Under the pieces are notes generated by a model that saw only the letters and a list, made by a program, of their open reading frames with translations, was not told the DNA's origin and made no database searches. This document shows positions 1 through 9,259 of a DNA stretch of 64,000 nt, in pieces; position 1 is the stretch's first letter; each line of letters starts with the position of its first letter. This DNA is from Magnetospirillum gryphiswaldense MSR-1 v2 (GTDB taxonomy: Bacteria > Pseudomonadota > Alphaproteobacteria > Rhodospirillales > Magnetospirillaceae), in the NCBI RefSeq assembly GCF_000513295.1, contig NC_023065.1, forward strand, positions 3,969,001 through 4,033,000, given 5' to 3'. Position numbers and translations under genes: made by a program.

Positions 1-159
1 GGCGAAATGGGCGTAGATGGTCGCCTTGGACACGCCGGCGCGAGCGGCGACCTCGTCGACGCTGGTGTTGGCGTAGCCCTTGTCCAGGAAACAGACCTGG
101 GCGGCATCCAGCATGGCGGCGCGCTTGGCCGCCGATCGGGGGGTGAGAGGCTTGTTCAT
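1..159 (-). CDS. TetR-family transcriptional regulator, N-terminal part
   Basis: This is a partial gene: only the first 53 codons lie in the window and the ligand-binding part is beyond position 1. The translation starts MNKPLTPRSAAKRAAML and runs into a TetR-type helix-turn-helix (TSVDEVAARAGVSKATIYAHF region, residues about 33-52), with the typical A-G-V-S-K-x-x-x-Y core. The ATG lies 7 nt from an imperfect palindrome (166-189), which fits an autoregulated TetR repressor. The target genes are not visible. It sits 57 nt beyond the addA stop on the same strand but has its own control region, so it is probably a separate unit. Confidence 0.85.
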   Translation of the reverse strand, partial: MNKPLTPRSAAKRAAMLDAAQVCFLDKGYANTSVDEVAARAGVSKATIYAHFA

Positions 160-165
160 AAGCCT

Positions 166-189
166 AAACTAAACCAGTCAGTTCAGTTT
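166..189. promoter_or_regulatory. Imperfect palindrome, probable TetR operator
   Basis: AAACTAAAC (166-174) faces GTTCAGTTT (181-189): arms matching at 8 of 9 positions with a 6-nt spacer. It lies immediately upstream of the tetR ATG, in an AT-richer patch. Size and position fit an operator bound by a TetR dimer. This is inference from position and symmetry. Confidence 0.5.
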
Positions 190-216
190 GTGAAGACTCG
201 CGGGTATGCATGACGG

Positions 217-3200
217 TCAACCCACCATGCTGTCCAGGGCATCGTCCAGGGCGGCGGGCTCGATTTCCCGCAAAGCTGGGCCATCGGTCCACACCAGGGC
301 GCAGCGGATGCGGTGGTGCGGATAGATGCAGGCCAGGGCCAGGCGATAGGCGGCCATCTGCCGCACATAAAGGTCGGGGATCGCTTCGTTGATGGCGGGC
401 GGGCGGCGGTTGGTCTTGTAATCAGCCACCAGCACTTCGGTTGCGGTGACCACCAGCCGGTCCACCTGCCCGGACAGGGCGCGGCTTTCGCCGATCAGGC
501 CGACGATGGGCACCTCGGCTTTCGAACCGGGGGCGAACAGCGGGGCAAAGGCCGTGTGGTCGAGGATATCGCTGACTTCGTTGGCGATGGCCAGCGCTGC
601 ACTGGTCTCGAGCCCGCCGGTGCCTTTGAGGAAGCGAATGGCCGCCTGGGCGCGGCGGTCGCGGGGCAAATCGGGCAGGATTTGCAGCAATTTGTGCACC
701 AGCTTGCCGCGCTTGAAGCGGCCCGCTCCGTCGCTGGACAACGGCGAGCGGGCCGGCGGTTCCTCGCCCTCGGGCTGCGACGGGGCCAGCGGGCGCGGCG
801 GTGCCGGTTCCGGCGGCGCTGTCAGGCGGGCCCAGGCCGGCAAGGCGGGCAGCAGGGCTTCGGCTTCGGCAAAGGTCTGGGCCTCGACCGCGTGTTCCTG
901 CCGGCAGGTCAGGCGCAAGACGGTGGAATCGTCGGTTTCGCCGGCTGCCGCCAGGAACGGGTCTTCGACGCAGGCGGCCAGCGGTTCCAGGCTGGTGCGG
1001 ATCAGATTGTACCAGCAGCCCTGGGGCGCTGCCCGCAGGGTCTCCCAGCCGCAGACGTAAAGCCGGTCCCCGGCTCGGGTCATGGCCACATAAAGCAGGC
1101 GGCGGTATTCACGCTCACGCGCCAGTTTCTGGGCGGCACGGGCGCTTTCGCAGATGTCGTCGGCCATCTCGGCCCGGGGCGGCCACAGCAGGATTTCATC
1201 CTCGGGTCCGCCGTTCCACAGCAGGCGGGGGCCTTGTGTCGGCATCTGCAAGGTGTCGGGCATGAAGACGATGGGCGCCTGCAAGCCTTTCGAGCCATGC
1301 ACGGTCATGATGCGGACTGCGTCGCGCCCGCCTTGTTCCAGGTCGCGCTTGATCTCGGTGCCGCCGCTTTCCAGCCAGCGCAGGAAGCCTTGCAACGACG
1401 GTGGATGGCCGCGTTCAAACGTCATGGACAGCGCCATGAACTCATCCAACGGGTCTTCCGCTTCCGGCCCCAATCGGGCCAGCAGCGCCTGCTTGCCGCC
1501 TAACTTCCCCAGCACATGGGCGAACAGGGCAAAGGGGGGCAGACGGTCGGCCAGGGCCAGAAGCGGCGACAAATAATCCTCGGCCCGGGCAAAAGCGGCC
1601 TCGCTGCCGGCCTTGCGTTTCAAGGTGTCCCACAGGCTGGCCTCGCCCCGGTTCCAGGCCAGGCGGAACAATTCGTCCTCGCTCAAGCCGACCAGCGGGC
1701 CTTTGAGCACGGTGGCCAGGGTCAGATCGTCCTCGGGCAACAGCAGGAAATTGCCCAGCGCCATCAGATCCATCACCGCCATCTGCTCGGTCAGCACCAT
1801 GCGGTCGGCACCTGCCACCGGCACCTTCAGATCCTTGAGTTCGCGCACCAGATCCTCGACGAAGCCGCCGCGCCGACGCAGCAGCACCAGCACGTCGCCG
1901 GCGCGGATCGGGCGGTTCTCGCTTTCCAGGATTTCCGCTCCGATCATGGCGGCGATGCGCGCGGCCATCAGCCGGGCCAATCGGGTGCGGGGCGAATCGC
2001 CGCGCAGGCGCTCGATGGGTGGTTTCCATGCCGGGATTTCGTCGGCGGGACGGGGGATGACCGGCGGCCAGAGTTCCACCAGACCGGCTTGGCCCTGGCG
2101 AAAGGGCAGATGGCGCGGGTCGAGGTCGCTATCGGTGACGCCGTCGCGGCCCGGCCCATCACCGGCGAACACCGCATCCACGGCGTCGAGCACGGCGCGG
2201 GTGGACCTGAACGACAGGTTCAGCGGCACTTCGCGCCAGGTGCGATCGGCTGCCGGCACATGGCGGGCGAACAGCTTGCGCATGTCGTCGAAAGCCTGGG
2301 GATCGGCGCGCTGGAACGAATAGATGCTTTGCTTGATGTCGCCCACCGCGAACACCGTGCGCAAGGAGTCCCGCGCCCCCAGCCCGGCGAAGAACTCGCC
2401 GGTCAAGGCCGCCACCACCGCCCATTGATCGGGGTTGGTGTCCTGGGCCTCGTCGATCAGCACATGGTCGATGCCGCCGTCGAGCTTGAACAGCACCCAA
2501 GGCGCCACGCCGGGCCGGGCCATCAGGTCGCGCGCCGCCAGGATCAGATCGTCATAATCCATCAGGGCGCGGCCCTGCTTGCGCTTTTCATAGGCGGCCA
2601 GCAAGGCATGGCCCAAGCGGGTCAGGGCAGCGGTGCATTGGGCCACCTGGGCTGCTTTCAGTCGGGCATTGACGCGGATCAGCCGTTCGGCCTCGGTCTG
2701 CAAGGCCGGTTCCAGCCAGGGATGGGCATCGCGCAAGCCATTGGTCACCAGCTTGGCCCGCATCTCGCCCTTGGCGGTCAGGACGGCGAGGCAATACTCG
2801 GCGAAGCCTTGGGCCCGGGTCTCGGGCGCGGCCAGCCAGGCGGCCAGCCGTGTGCCTTTCTCTTGGTCGGTCTTGGCGCCATTCAGCAAGATGGGCACCG
2901 CCTGACGCAAGCTGGCGGCGTTGCAGGCTTCATCGGTGCAGGCGGCGGCCAGGATGGTTTCGGCGGTATCGCCGGATTCCAAGCCCAGACGGGTGCGCAT
3001 GGCCTGGATGGCGCCGTCGATGCCGCCTTCGCGCTCAAGCAGGCGTTTCAGCCGGCCCCGGTCGCCGGCCAACTCGGCCAGCAGGTCGGGAAAGCCGGTT
3101 TCGTGCACATGGCGGGTGACCTGATCGAGGGCGGCGGCCAGATGCGCATCGGCGCCGTGGCGGGCGTGGGTCAGCACCTCTTCCTTGGCTTCGTCCAGCA

Positions 3201-3657
3201 ATTCGCCGGCATCGCGGTCGTCCATGACCTGGAAGTGCGGCGCGATGCCGGCTTCCAGTGGAAAGCGACGCAGCAGCGACTGGCAAAAGGCATGGATGGT
3301 TTCCATATGCATGCCGCCGGGCGCATCCAGCACCTGGGCGAACAGACGGCGCGCCCGGATGGTTTCGGGCGGGGTGGGCGGGCGGCCCAGCAATTCGGTC
3401 AGGGTCTGGTCCAAGCTGGCATCGTCGGCCACCGCCCAGGTGGCCAGCTTGGCGTTGATGCGGTTGCTCATCTCGGCGGCGGCGGCCTTGGTGAAGGTCA
3501 GGCACAAAAGCTTGTGCGGCGCGTTACCGGCCAGCAGCAGGTTGAGCACGCGGTCGGTCAGCACCTTGGTCTTGCCGGTGCCCGCCGACGCCGCCACCCA
3601 CACCGAAGCGGTGGGATCGGCGGCCTGACGCTGGCGATTGCTGGCTTCGACGATCAT
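217..3657 (-). CDS. addA: Double-strand break repair helicase-nuclease AddA
   Basis: AddA is the UvrD-like helicase and nuclease subunit of AddAB, the RecBCD-equivalent complex that resects DNA ends for RecA. The 1146-residue product has Walker A (ASAGTGKT, residues 23-30), a Walker B-type motif (LIDEAQDTNPDQW), helicase motif V-like VHGSKGLQAP, and a C-terminal RecB-family nuclease signature (VLVADYKTNRRPP). I chose the ATG at 3657 because the protein then begins MIVEASNRQRQAADP, as in alphaproteobacterial AddA. An in-frame upstream extension would read into the ACACGGAT repeat. addB normally abuts addA, but here a GxxExxY gene cassette separates them. Confidence 0.96.
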   Translation of the reverse strand: MIVEASNRQRQAADPTASVWVAASAGTGKTKVLTDRVLNLLLAGNAPHKLLCLTFTKAAAAEMSNRINAKLATWAVADDASLDQTLTELLGRPPTPPETIRARRLFAQVLDAPGGMHMETIHAFCQSLLRRFPLEAGIAPHFQVMDDRDAGELLDEAKEEVLTHARHGADAHLAAALDQVTRHVHETGFPDLLAELAGDRGRLKRLLEREGGIDGAIQAMRTRLGLESGDTAETILAAACTDEACNAASLRQAVPILLNGAKTDQEKGTRLAAWLAAPETRAQGFAEYCLAVLTAKGEMRAKLVTNGLRDAHPWLEPALQTEAERLIRVNARLKAAQVAQCTAALTRLGHALLAAYEKRKQGRALMDYDDLILAARDLMARPGVAPWVLFKLDGGIDHVLIDEAQDTNPDQWAVVAALTGEFFAGLGARDSLRTVFAVGDIKQSIYSFQRADPQAFDDMRKLFARHVPAADRTWREVPLNLSFRSTRAVLDAVDAVFAGDGPGRDGVTDSDLDPRHLPFRQGQAGLVELWPPVIPRPADEIPAWKPPIERLRGDSPRTRLARLMAARIAAMIGAEILESENRPIRAGDVLVLLRRRGGFVEDLVRELKDLKVPVAGADRMVLTEQMAVMDLMALGNFLLLPEDDLTLATVLKGPLVGLSEDELFRLAWNRGEASLWDTLKRKAGSEAAFARAEDYLSPLLALADRLPPFALFAHVLGKLGGKQALLARLGPEAEDPLDEFMALSMTFERGHPPSLQGFLRWLESGGTEIKRDLEQGGRDAVRIMTVHGSKGLQAPIVFMPDTLQMPTQGPRLLWNGGPEDEILLWPPRAEMADDICESARAAQKLAREREYRRLLYVAMTRAGDRLYVCGWETLRAAPQGCWYNLIRTSLEPLAACVEDPFLAAAGETDDSTVLRLTCRQEHAVEAQTFAEAEALLPALPAWARLTAPPEPAPPRPLAPSQPEGEEPPARSPLSSDGAGRFKRGKLVHKLLQILPDLPRDRRAQAAIRFLKGTGGLETSAALAIANEVSDILDHTAFAPLFAPGSKAEVPIVGLIGESRALSGQVDRLVVTATEVLVADYKTNRRPPAINEAIPDLYVRQMAAYRLALACIYPHHRIRCALVWTDGPALREIEPAALDDALDSMVG

Positions 3658-3673
3658 GGGAGTACCCGAGGGA

Positions 3674-3709
3674 AAATGACACGGATTGACACGGATGAAC
3701 ACGGATGAA
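3674..3709 (+). repeat. Left 36-bp inverted repeat of the GxxExxY cassette
   Basis: Three tandem ACACGGAT units with a 10-bp period follow AAATG. The reverse complement of 4098-4133 matches this copy at 34 of 36 positions. It ends 17 nt before the addA start codon. Together the two copies bracket the GxxExxY gene. Confidence 0.85.
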
Positions 3710-3721
3710 GGAAGGCGGTGG

Positions 3722-4102
3722 TCATCGCAGCACCCGTTTAAATTCGAGGCGGGGTTTGCCGAAGTTCAACAGTAGACCAACTTCAGTTTTGCTGGCTTTC
3801 AGGTAGTTCAGGAGTTGGCCAACATGGTGTCCATTCAATCCTTCAACCGCCTTCAGTTCGATGATGACACGATTTTCGACGACCAAATCAGCCACGTAAC
3901 ATCCCATGGCGGCGCCTTTGTAGCTGATCTGGAATGGAACTTCCTGTTGTGTGGAAAATCCGTGCAGAACCAGTTCATGCAACAATGCCTTGCGATAGAC
4001 AGCTTCGAGAAAGCCATGGCCAAGTATATTGGCGACCTCAAAGGCTGCGCCGATAACGCCTTCGGTCAATTTCTCGCAAGATCTGTCGATCTGGATATTC
4101 AT
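3722..4102 (-). CDS. GxxExxY family protein (PD-(D/E)XK-like)
   Basis: This 126-residue protein carries the motif that names the family, GFLEAVY (about residues 30-36). It also has D-L-V-V-E...I-I-E-L-K-A (about residues 72-87), an arrangement resembling a PD-(D/E)XK nuclease core. Molecular function is not established; a role in nucleic-acid metabolism is only suggested by the fold. ATG at 4102 is the only sensible start, because an in-frame TAA lies three codons upstream. The gene is flanked by 36-bp inverted repeats and sits between addB and addA, so it looks like a mobile or repeat-borne cassette. Confidence 0.85.
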   Translation of the reverse strand: MNIQIDRSCEKLTEGVIGAAFEVANILGHGFLEAVYRKALLHELVLHGFSTQQEVPFQISYKGAAMGCYVADLVVENRVIIELKAVEGLNGHHVGQLLNYLKASKTEVGLLLNFGKPRLEFKRVLR

Positions 4103-4133
4103 CCGTGTTTATCCGTGTCCATCCGTGTCATTT
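4098..4133 (-). repeat. Right 36-bp inverted repeat of the GxxExxY cassette
   Basis: This is the inverted partner of 3674-3709, with two mismatches in 36. Its outer end overlaps the first base of the addB stop codon (4133-4135), and its inner end contains the GxxExxY start codon. The whole repeat-to-repeat unit is 460 bp. Confidence 0.85.
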
Positions 4134-7084
4134 CACTCCCCTTCCTCTTCCCCGGCCACCGCCCATTCCTTGACGCGGGCCAGATGCAGGTAGTCGGAAT
4201 ATTTCGGCGCACGGTCGGGATGGGGGCGGGCCTCATAGGGGGTGTTGGCATCGTCGAAAGCGGCGATCAGGCCGTAGAGGCCTTCCAGCGCGTCGTCAGT
4301 CAGTTGCTTGGGATCGGCGCCGGCTGATTTCTCCTCGCCGCCTTCAGCCCCGCCCTTCAGCCGCCAGTACAGCATCTGTGACACCGCAGCCGGAGCAATG
4401 CCGTCGAAGCCGCCGAAGTGGGCGATGGCCGCTTCCAGCGGTAATTGCGGCGCATAGCCGGCGGCCACTTCCTTGGGGCTGGGCGGCTGGCCGGTCTTGT
4501 AATCGATCAGGGCCAAGCTGCCGTCCTTCAGCACATCCACCCGGTCGGCGCGGGCGTGCAGCAGGAAGGGACCGGCGGGGCCTTCCATCTCGAGCGAGCC
4601 CTTGATCTCGGTGTGAATGGCCGCCAATTCGGAGCGGCGCTTTTTTTCATGCGTCGCCAGCCAGCGGGCGACGGCGCGAAAGCGCGGCCACCAGAACGCC
4701 CATACGCCGGGCCGCTCCAACGCCTGGGCGAACACGGCTTCCCCCACCGCCAACAGCTTGGCCTCGGCGTCATCGGGCAAGGCGCCGGGATAAGCGAGCA
4801 GGAATTGCTCGACCGCTTCATGCACCAACGACCCGTAATCGGCGGCGCCGGGATCGGCGTCGATCTCCGGCAGTGCCTTCAGCTTCAGCACCTTCTTGGC
4901 GTAAAGGCCATAGGGGTCGCGCATCCAGGTCTCCACCTCGGTGACCGAGACGGTGCGCGGCCTCGCCTCGATGGGCGGCCTGGGCGCCGGGCGTTCGATG
5001 CGGGCGCGGGTTTCTGCGCGGTCGAGCAAGGCGTGCCAAGCCAGCCATTCCCATTGCGGATGGGCAAAGGCCAAGCCGCGTGCCCCCATCACCGCATCCA
5101 GTCGCATCAACCAGCGTGACGGCACGGTGGGGGCGCCCTCGGACCGCGACGAACGCGACAGCAACACGCGCGGCGCGGCGAAAGCCTGGGCGAAGTCATG
5201 GGCCGATTGGCCGATCCGCCGCTCGGGCGCCGGCAGGCCGAAGGCCTTGCGCATGGGCCGGCTCATCCACGGATCGGCCTCGGCCTTGCCCGGCCAAGTC
5301 CCTTCGTTGAGGCCGGCCAGGATCATCACATCGGCATGTTGCAGCCGCGCTTCCATCGGTCCCCAGATGAACAGGCGGGGATGGCGGCCCCAATGGGGGC
5401 GGACCACCCGGCCCGACAGCAATTCGTCGAACAAGGCCGGGTAGAAGCGTGGCGGTAGCGGGGTGAACATGGCGCCGATGGTGGCCAGCGCCTCGGCCAG
5501 ATCGCCGGCGAAGCGGGCCAGGGCCTCCCCCGCCTCGCCCCGCCACAGCCGGGCCGGGCCGGGATTGGCATGGTCGGCGGCCAGGGCCTCGGCGGCTTCC
5601 ATATGGGCGCGCAGCAGATCGGCCAAGGGCGCGGATTCGGCGGCCATCAGGGTGATGAACGGAGCCAGGGCGCTTTCCAGCGCATCCAGCCAGCCGATCA
5701 GCCGGGCATCACCAGCGCAGGCGGCGCGCAGGCCGCCCAGGCCGGGGGCGGGGCGGGGACCGCGCAGGATTTCCTTGGTTTCCAGCCGCCGGGTCAGGGC
5801 GCGGAAACGGATGGGGTCCAGCCCGGCGGCGGCCAAGGGATGCTTGCACAAGGCCAAGGTGGCATGGGGAGGGAAGCCGTCGGCCACCGCCTCGGCCAGC
5901 AGGCGCAGGAAGGCGCCGGGCTCGGTCAGCATCAACGGCCTGCCGGCGGAATCGTCGATGGCGATGTCCCAGCGTTCCAACTCGGCGGCGACGCGGCGGG
6001 CGAGGTCGCGGTCGGGGGTGACCAGGGCGGCGGTCTGGGTGTCGGTCTCCAGCGCCTGACGCAGGGCCAGGGCGATGGCCCCGGCTTCCTCGCGCGGGCC
6101 TGGGGCATCGATCAGGGCGACACCGTCCAGGGCGTTGGGGAAGTCGCGCAGATGCCGCCACGCCTCGCAGGTGGCGGCGGGGCGCAGCGCCTCGGCCAGC
6201 AGGGCAGAACGGGCGGCGCGCGGGTCGGGCTGGGGCGTCAGCGGCAAGACCTGACGGCGGGTCAGCCCCAGGCGTTCCAGCAAATGCTTATGGGCGAATT
6301 GCGGGTGGCTGTCGTCCAAGGCCTCCCACGATTGCGCATCCATGTGCAAATCCAGGCCGGGCAGCACCACCTGGCCGTGGGGCAGGCCGGCGATGGTGGC
6401 GAGCAAGCGGGCGCTGGCCGGGCGCGACCCGGTGGACCCCGCCGCCACCACCGGATGATCGGGCGGATCGGCGCGCCACAACGCCCCTTGGGCGTCGAGC
6501 ACCCGGTTGACCCATTGCTGGTGATCGATGCGCCCACCCAGCAGCGCCGGCCAGTGGGTGGTGACGATCTTCAGAAAGTCGATGGTGATCTGCCAATGGG
6601 CGGCGTATTCGTCGGGGGCCAGGGTGTCGAGGCGGTCGAAGGGCACTTCCTCGATATGGACGCTGTCCAGCAGCTCGCCCAATTCGCGCGCCAGCCGTGC
6701 CGCCTGATCGGGGCTGGGCGGCAGGCCGCCGCGTCCCGCTCCCATCTGCAACACCAGCCGGGTCAGGATCAGGTGGCGCTCGATGGGCGGCACCGCCGCC
6801 GGGATGTCCAGGCCGCCGGGGGTCAGCAGGTCGAGGTCGGAAATATCGTCCTGGTCGGGCTCGATGGGTTTCAGGCGCGGCAGCAGCAAGGGTTGGCCGC
6901 CCGACAGGCGCAGGAAGGCGTCGCGCAAGGCCCGGCAGGCGCGGCGGTTGGGCAGCAGCACCACGCATTCGGCCAGACGCAGCGGGTCGCCGCCGGCCTG
7001 ACGCAGCAGGTGGCCGGCCAGCACATCGACGAAGGGCAGGCCGGGGGCGATGGTGAAGACCGAACCGGCTGCCGCGTCGCTCAT
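4133..7084 (-). CDS. addB: Double-strand break repair protein AddB
   Basis: AddB is the second subunit of the AddAB helicase-nuclease. The product has 983 residues, normal for alphaproteobacterial AddB. It ends in a RecB-type nuclease domain with ALIDYKTGQPPSPKE (the D-Y-K catalytic signature). Upstream is a PDDEXK entry region (SVTEVETWMRDPYGLYAKKV) typical of AddB C-termini. The ATG overlaps the murU stop (ATGA), so it is translationally coupled in a murU-addB-addA operon. The stop codon touches the inverted repeat that begins the GxxExxY cassette. Confidence 0.95.
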   Translation of the reverse strand: MSDAAAGSVFTIAPGLPFVDVLAGHLLRQAGGDPLRLAECVVLLPNRRACRALRDAFLRLSGGQPLLLPRLKPIEPDQDDISDLDLLTPGGLDIPAAVPPIERHLILTRLVLQMGAGRGGLPPSPDQAARLARELGELLDSVHIEEVPFDRLDTLAPDEYAAHWQITIDFLKIVTTHWPALLGGRIDHQQWVNRVLDAQGALWRADPPDHPVVAAGSTGSRPASARLLATIAGLPHGQVVLPGLDLHMDAQSWEALDDSHPQFAHKHLLERLGLTRRQVLPLTPQPDPRAARSALLAEALRPAATCEAWRHLRDFPNALDGVALIDAPGPREEAGAIALALRQALETDTQTAALVTPDRDLARRVAAELERWDIAIDDSAGRPLMLTEPGAFLRLLAEAVADGFPPHATLALCKHPLAAAGLDPIRFRALTRRLETKEILRGPRPAPGLGGLRAACAGDARLIGWLDALESALAPFITLMAAESAPLADLLRAHMEAAEALAADHANPGPARLWRGEAGEALARFAGDLAEALATIGAMFTPLPPRFYPALFDELLSGRVVRPHWGRHPRLFIWGPMEARLQHADVMILAGLNEGTWPGKAEADPWMSRPMRKAFGLPAPERRIGQSAHDFAQAFAAPRVLLSRSSRSEGAPTVPSRWLMRLDAVMGARGLAFAHPQWEWLAWHALLDRAETRARIERPAPRPPIEARPRTVSVTEVETWMRDPYGLYAKKVLKLKALPEIDADPGAADYGSLVHEAVEQFLLAYPGALPDDAEAKLLAVGEAVFAQALERPGVWAFWWPRFRAVARWLATHEKKRRSELAAIHTEIKGSLEMEGPAGPFLLHARADRVDVLKDGSLALIDYKTGQPPSPKEVAAGYAPQLPLEAAIAHFGGFDGIAPAAVSQMLYWRLKGGAEGGEEKSAGADPKQLTDDALEGLYGLIAAFDDANTPYEARPHPDRAPKYSDYLHLARVKEWAVAGEEEGE

Positions 7085-7806
7085 GGCTGGATGGGTTCCT
7101 CGGCGTCGAGGGCCTGCTCGACCAGGGGCAGCGCCTCGGGTGTGCCCACATGGTACCAGCGGCCGTCATGGACCAGACCGAACAGCCGGCCCTCTTCCAG
7201 GGCGCGGTCGTACAGCACGTTCAACGAGAATTTGCCAGCCGGCGCCTCGGCGAACAAGCGCGGCGACAGGATTTGCACGCCGGAAAACAACAAAGGCGCC
7301 ACCGGGGCATTGCCGCGCCGACGGGGGATGCCGTCGGGCGACAGAAAGAAGTCGCCGGCACCGTCATAGCCCAAGGCGGTGGCGGTGCGTTGCAGCAGCA
7401 GCAGCGCGTCCATGCGGCTGTCGTCCCACATCTGCGCCAGCCGGGACAGCGCGCTGTCGGCACCGCCATCGGTCCAGATGATGTCGGAATTGACCACATA
7501 GAACGGTCCGGTTCCCAACAGCGGCAAGGCCTGGGTGACGCCGCCGCCGGTTTCCAGCAACTCGGGCTCGGGCGACAGGGTGATGTCGGTGCGACCGGCC
7601 AGATGGGCGGCGATCTTTTCCGGCAGCCAGTGGGTGTTGACCACCTTGTGGGCCACACCCGCCCGGTCCAGGTGATCAAGCGCCCGGTCCAGCATGGTGC
7701 GACCGGCCACCGGCACCAGCGGCTTGGGCAGGGTCGCGGTGATCGGGCGCATGCGCAGGCCCAGACCGGCGGCCAGAACCATGGCGTGGGTGGGGCGGCA
7801 ACTCAT
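7081..7806 (-). CDS. murU: N-acetylmuramate-1-phosphate uridylyltransferase MurU
   Basis: This sugar-nucleotidyltransferase has 241 residues. It starts MSCRPTHAMVLAAGLGLRM and contains the pyrophosphorylase signature (AAGLGLRMRP...LPKPLVPV) plus VNSDIIW for metal binding. The neighbouring kinase is AmgK-like, so the pair matches the MurU-AmgK peptidoglycan recycling route, which converts recovered MurNAc to UDP-MurNAc and bypasses fosfomycin-sensitive MurA. That assignment rests on family and context. I chose the ATG at 7806 because it overlaps the kinase stop (7803). A mannose-1-P guanylyltransferase-like activity is the main alternative. Confidence 0.85.
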   Translation of the reverse strand: MSCRPTHAMVLAAGLGLRMRPITATLPKPLVPVAGRTMLDRALDHLDRAGVAHKVVNTHWLPEKIAAHLAGRTDITLSPEPELLETGGGVTQALPLLGTGPFYVVNSDIIWTDGGADSALSRLAQMWDDSRMDALLLLQRTATALGYDGAGDFFLSPDGIPRRRGNAPVAPLLFSGVQILSPRLFAEAPAGKFSLNVLYDRALEEGRLFGLVHDGRWYHVGTPEALPLVEQALDAEEPIQP

Positions 7807-8795
7807 GGCGATGGCACCGTGCGTTGTTCCGCTGGGATATGGGTATCGAGCCAGTCCTTCACCGCCGCCAGGGCCGGGTGGGCGCAGGCTTGTTCCAGCA
7901 AGCGCCACACCCGCGGGATATGGACCAGATAGCCGGGCTTGCCGTCGCGCTTGCACAGACGGGTGAAGATGCCGATGACCTTGGCGTGGCGCTGCGCCGC
8001 CAGCACCGCCCACGACGCGGCGAAGCTGTCAGGGTCCAGAGCGGGCAGGCGGGCGAGATAACGCGCCTTCATCCGCGCGATCAGATCGGGGTCGATATCG
8101 CGGCGTGCGTCCTCCAGCAGGCTCATGGGATCATAGGTCAGCGGGCCGCTGACCGCGTCCTGAAAGTCCAGCAAGCCGCAGGCGGCCAGACCGGGGCGGT
8201 CCAGCAGCATCAGATTGTCGACGTGAAAATCGCGCAACACCAAGGTGTCGGGGATGGCGCGGGCGACGGGCAGAACCTCCAGCCACAGACGACGGTATTC
8301 GTCGCGCAGGGCGGGGGTGGTGTCGCGACCGAGCACGGCGGGCATGTACCAGTCGGTCAGCAGGCAGGCCTCGGTCAGCAATCGCTCGTCATCGTAAGCG
8401 GGGGTGCCGGCGGGGACCGCATCGGCGCGGCCATGCAGGTCGGCCAGCACATCCATGGCCAGGGCGTACAGATGCTCCTCAGGAGCGCCCGCCTTCAACT
8501 GGCGGGTATAGGTGCTGTCGCCCAGATCCTCCAGCAGCAGGAAACCGTGTTCCACGTCCTCGGCCAGGATGCGGGGGGCGGAATAGCCCAAATGCGCTAA
8601 TTGGCGGGCGATGCGGATGAACGGGCGCACGTCTTCTTGCGGCGGTGGCGCGTCCATCAGCACGGCGGGCTGTCCGTTCAGATGCAGGCGGTCATAGCGG
8701 CGGAAGCTGGCGTCGCCGGCCAACACTGCGCGCTCCGCCGCGCCCCAGCCGGCCTGATGCAGGAAATGGTCAAGCGCCCGCGAGCGGTCGGTCAT
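7803..8795 (-). CDS. amgK: N-acetylmuramate/N-acetylglucosamine kinase AmgK-like
   Basis: This aminoglycoside-phosphotransferase-fold kinase of 330 residues has the catalytic loop LRDFHVDNLMLLD and the metal-binding LLDFQDAVSGP. AmgK phosphorylates the anomeric carbon of MurNAc and GlcNAc in cell-wall recycling and feeds MurU, whose gene follows with a 4-nt overlap. The start at 8795 overlaps the tsaE stop (8792), so tsaE-amgK-murU-addB form a tightly coupled chain. The domain is clear. The substrate is inferred from the murU partner and from the alphaproteobacterial gene order. Confidence 0.85.
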   Translation of the reverse strand: MTDRSRALDHFLHQAGWGAAERAVLAGDASFRRYDRLHLNGQPAVLMDAPPPQEDVRPFIRIARQLAHLGYSAPRILAEDVEHGFLLLEDLGDSTYTRQLKAGAPEEHLYALAMDVLADLHGRADAVPAGTPAYDDERLLTEACLLTDWYMPAVLGRDTTPALRDEYRRLWLEVLPVARAIPDTLVLRDFHVDNLMLLDRPGLAACGLLDFQDAVSGPLTYDPMSLLEDARRDIDPDLIARMKARYLARLPALDPDSFAASWAVLAAQRHAKVIGIFTRLCKRDGKPGYLVHIPRVWRLLEQACAHPALAAVKDWLDTHIPAEQRTVPSP

Positions 8796-9256
8796 AGGTC
8801 GAGGTCTCCCAAGCGGTCGTTCCATTGGTCGTGCGAGATCAATTCCGCCCGGCGGGCGGTATCGTGCTGGCCCAGATGCAAGTGGATTTCCAGCCGCCGG
8901 CGCGGCGCCAGCCGACCCAGACGGTCGGGCCATTCGATCAGGCTGATGCCGTCGGCGAAGGCGTCCTCGATGCCCAGTTCAAAGGCATCCTCCGGCTTGT
9001 CCAGGCGATAGAGGTCGAAATGCCAGATATCGCCGTTTGCGCCTTCATACATCTGCACCAGGGTGAAGGTGGGGCTGGGCACTTCCTCGTCGGTGCTGGT
9101 CAGGGTCTGGATGAAGGATCGCGCCAGCGTGCTTTTGCCCATGCCCAAGGTGCCGTGCAGCATGATGACGTCGCCGGGGCGGGCCAGGGCGGCCAACATT
9201 TTGCCCAGGCGGCGGGTGGCGGCCTCGTCGGCCAGTTCGAAGATGCGTCTTTCCAT
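8792..9256 (-). CDS. tsaE: tRNA threonylcarbamoyladenosine biosynthesis ATPase TsaE
   Basis: TsaE is the small ATPase that drives the TsaD-TsaB complex in making t6A37 on ANN-decoding tRNAs. The 154-residue protein has the P-loop GTLGMGKST (usual consensus GxLGAGKTT), the family-specific SPTFTLVQMYEG segment and WHFDLYRLDKPED, and LIEWPDRLG near the end. It lies between xerC (3 nt upstream) and amgK (overlapping). A relaxed P-loop with Met at one Gly/Ala position is the only small oddity. Confidence 0.95.
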   Translation of the reverse strand: MERRIFELADEAATRRLGKMLAALARPGDVIMLHGTLGMGKSTLARSFIQTLTSTDEEVPSPTFTLVQMYEGANGDIWHFDLYRLDKPEDAFELGIEDAFADGISLIEWPDRLGRLAPRRRLEIHLHLGQHDTARRAELISHDQWNDRLGDLDL

Positions 9257-9259
9257 GGT

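Noticed and set aside
3674-4133. ACACGGAT repeats as a CRISPR array
   Set aside because: The units are 8-10 bp, tandem and without unique spacers, and the two blocks are inverted to each other around a gene.
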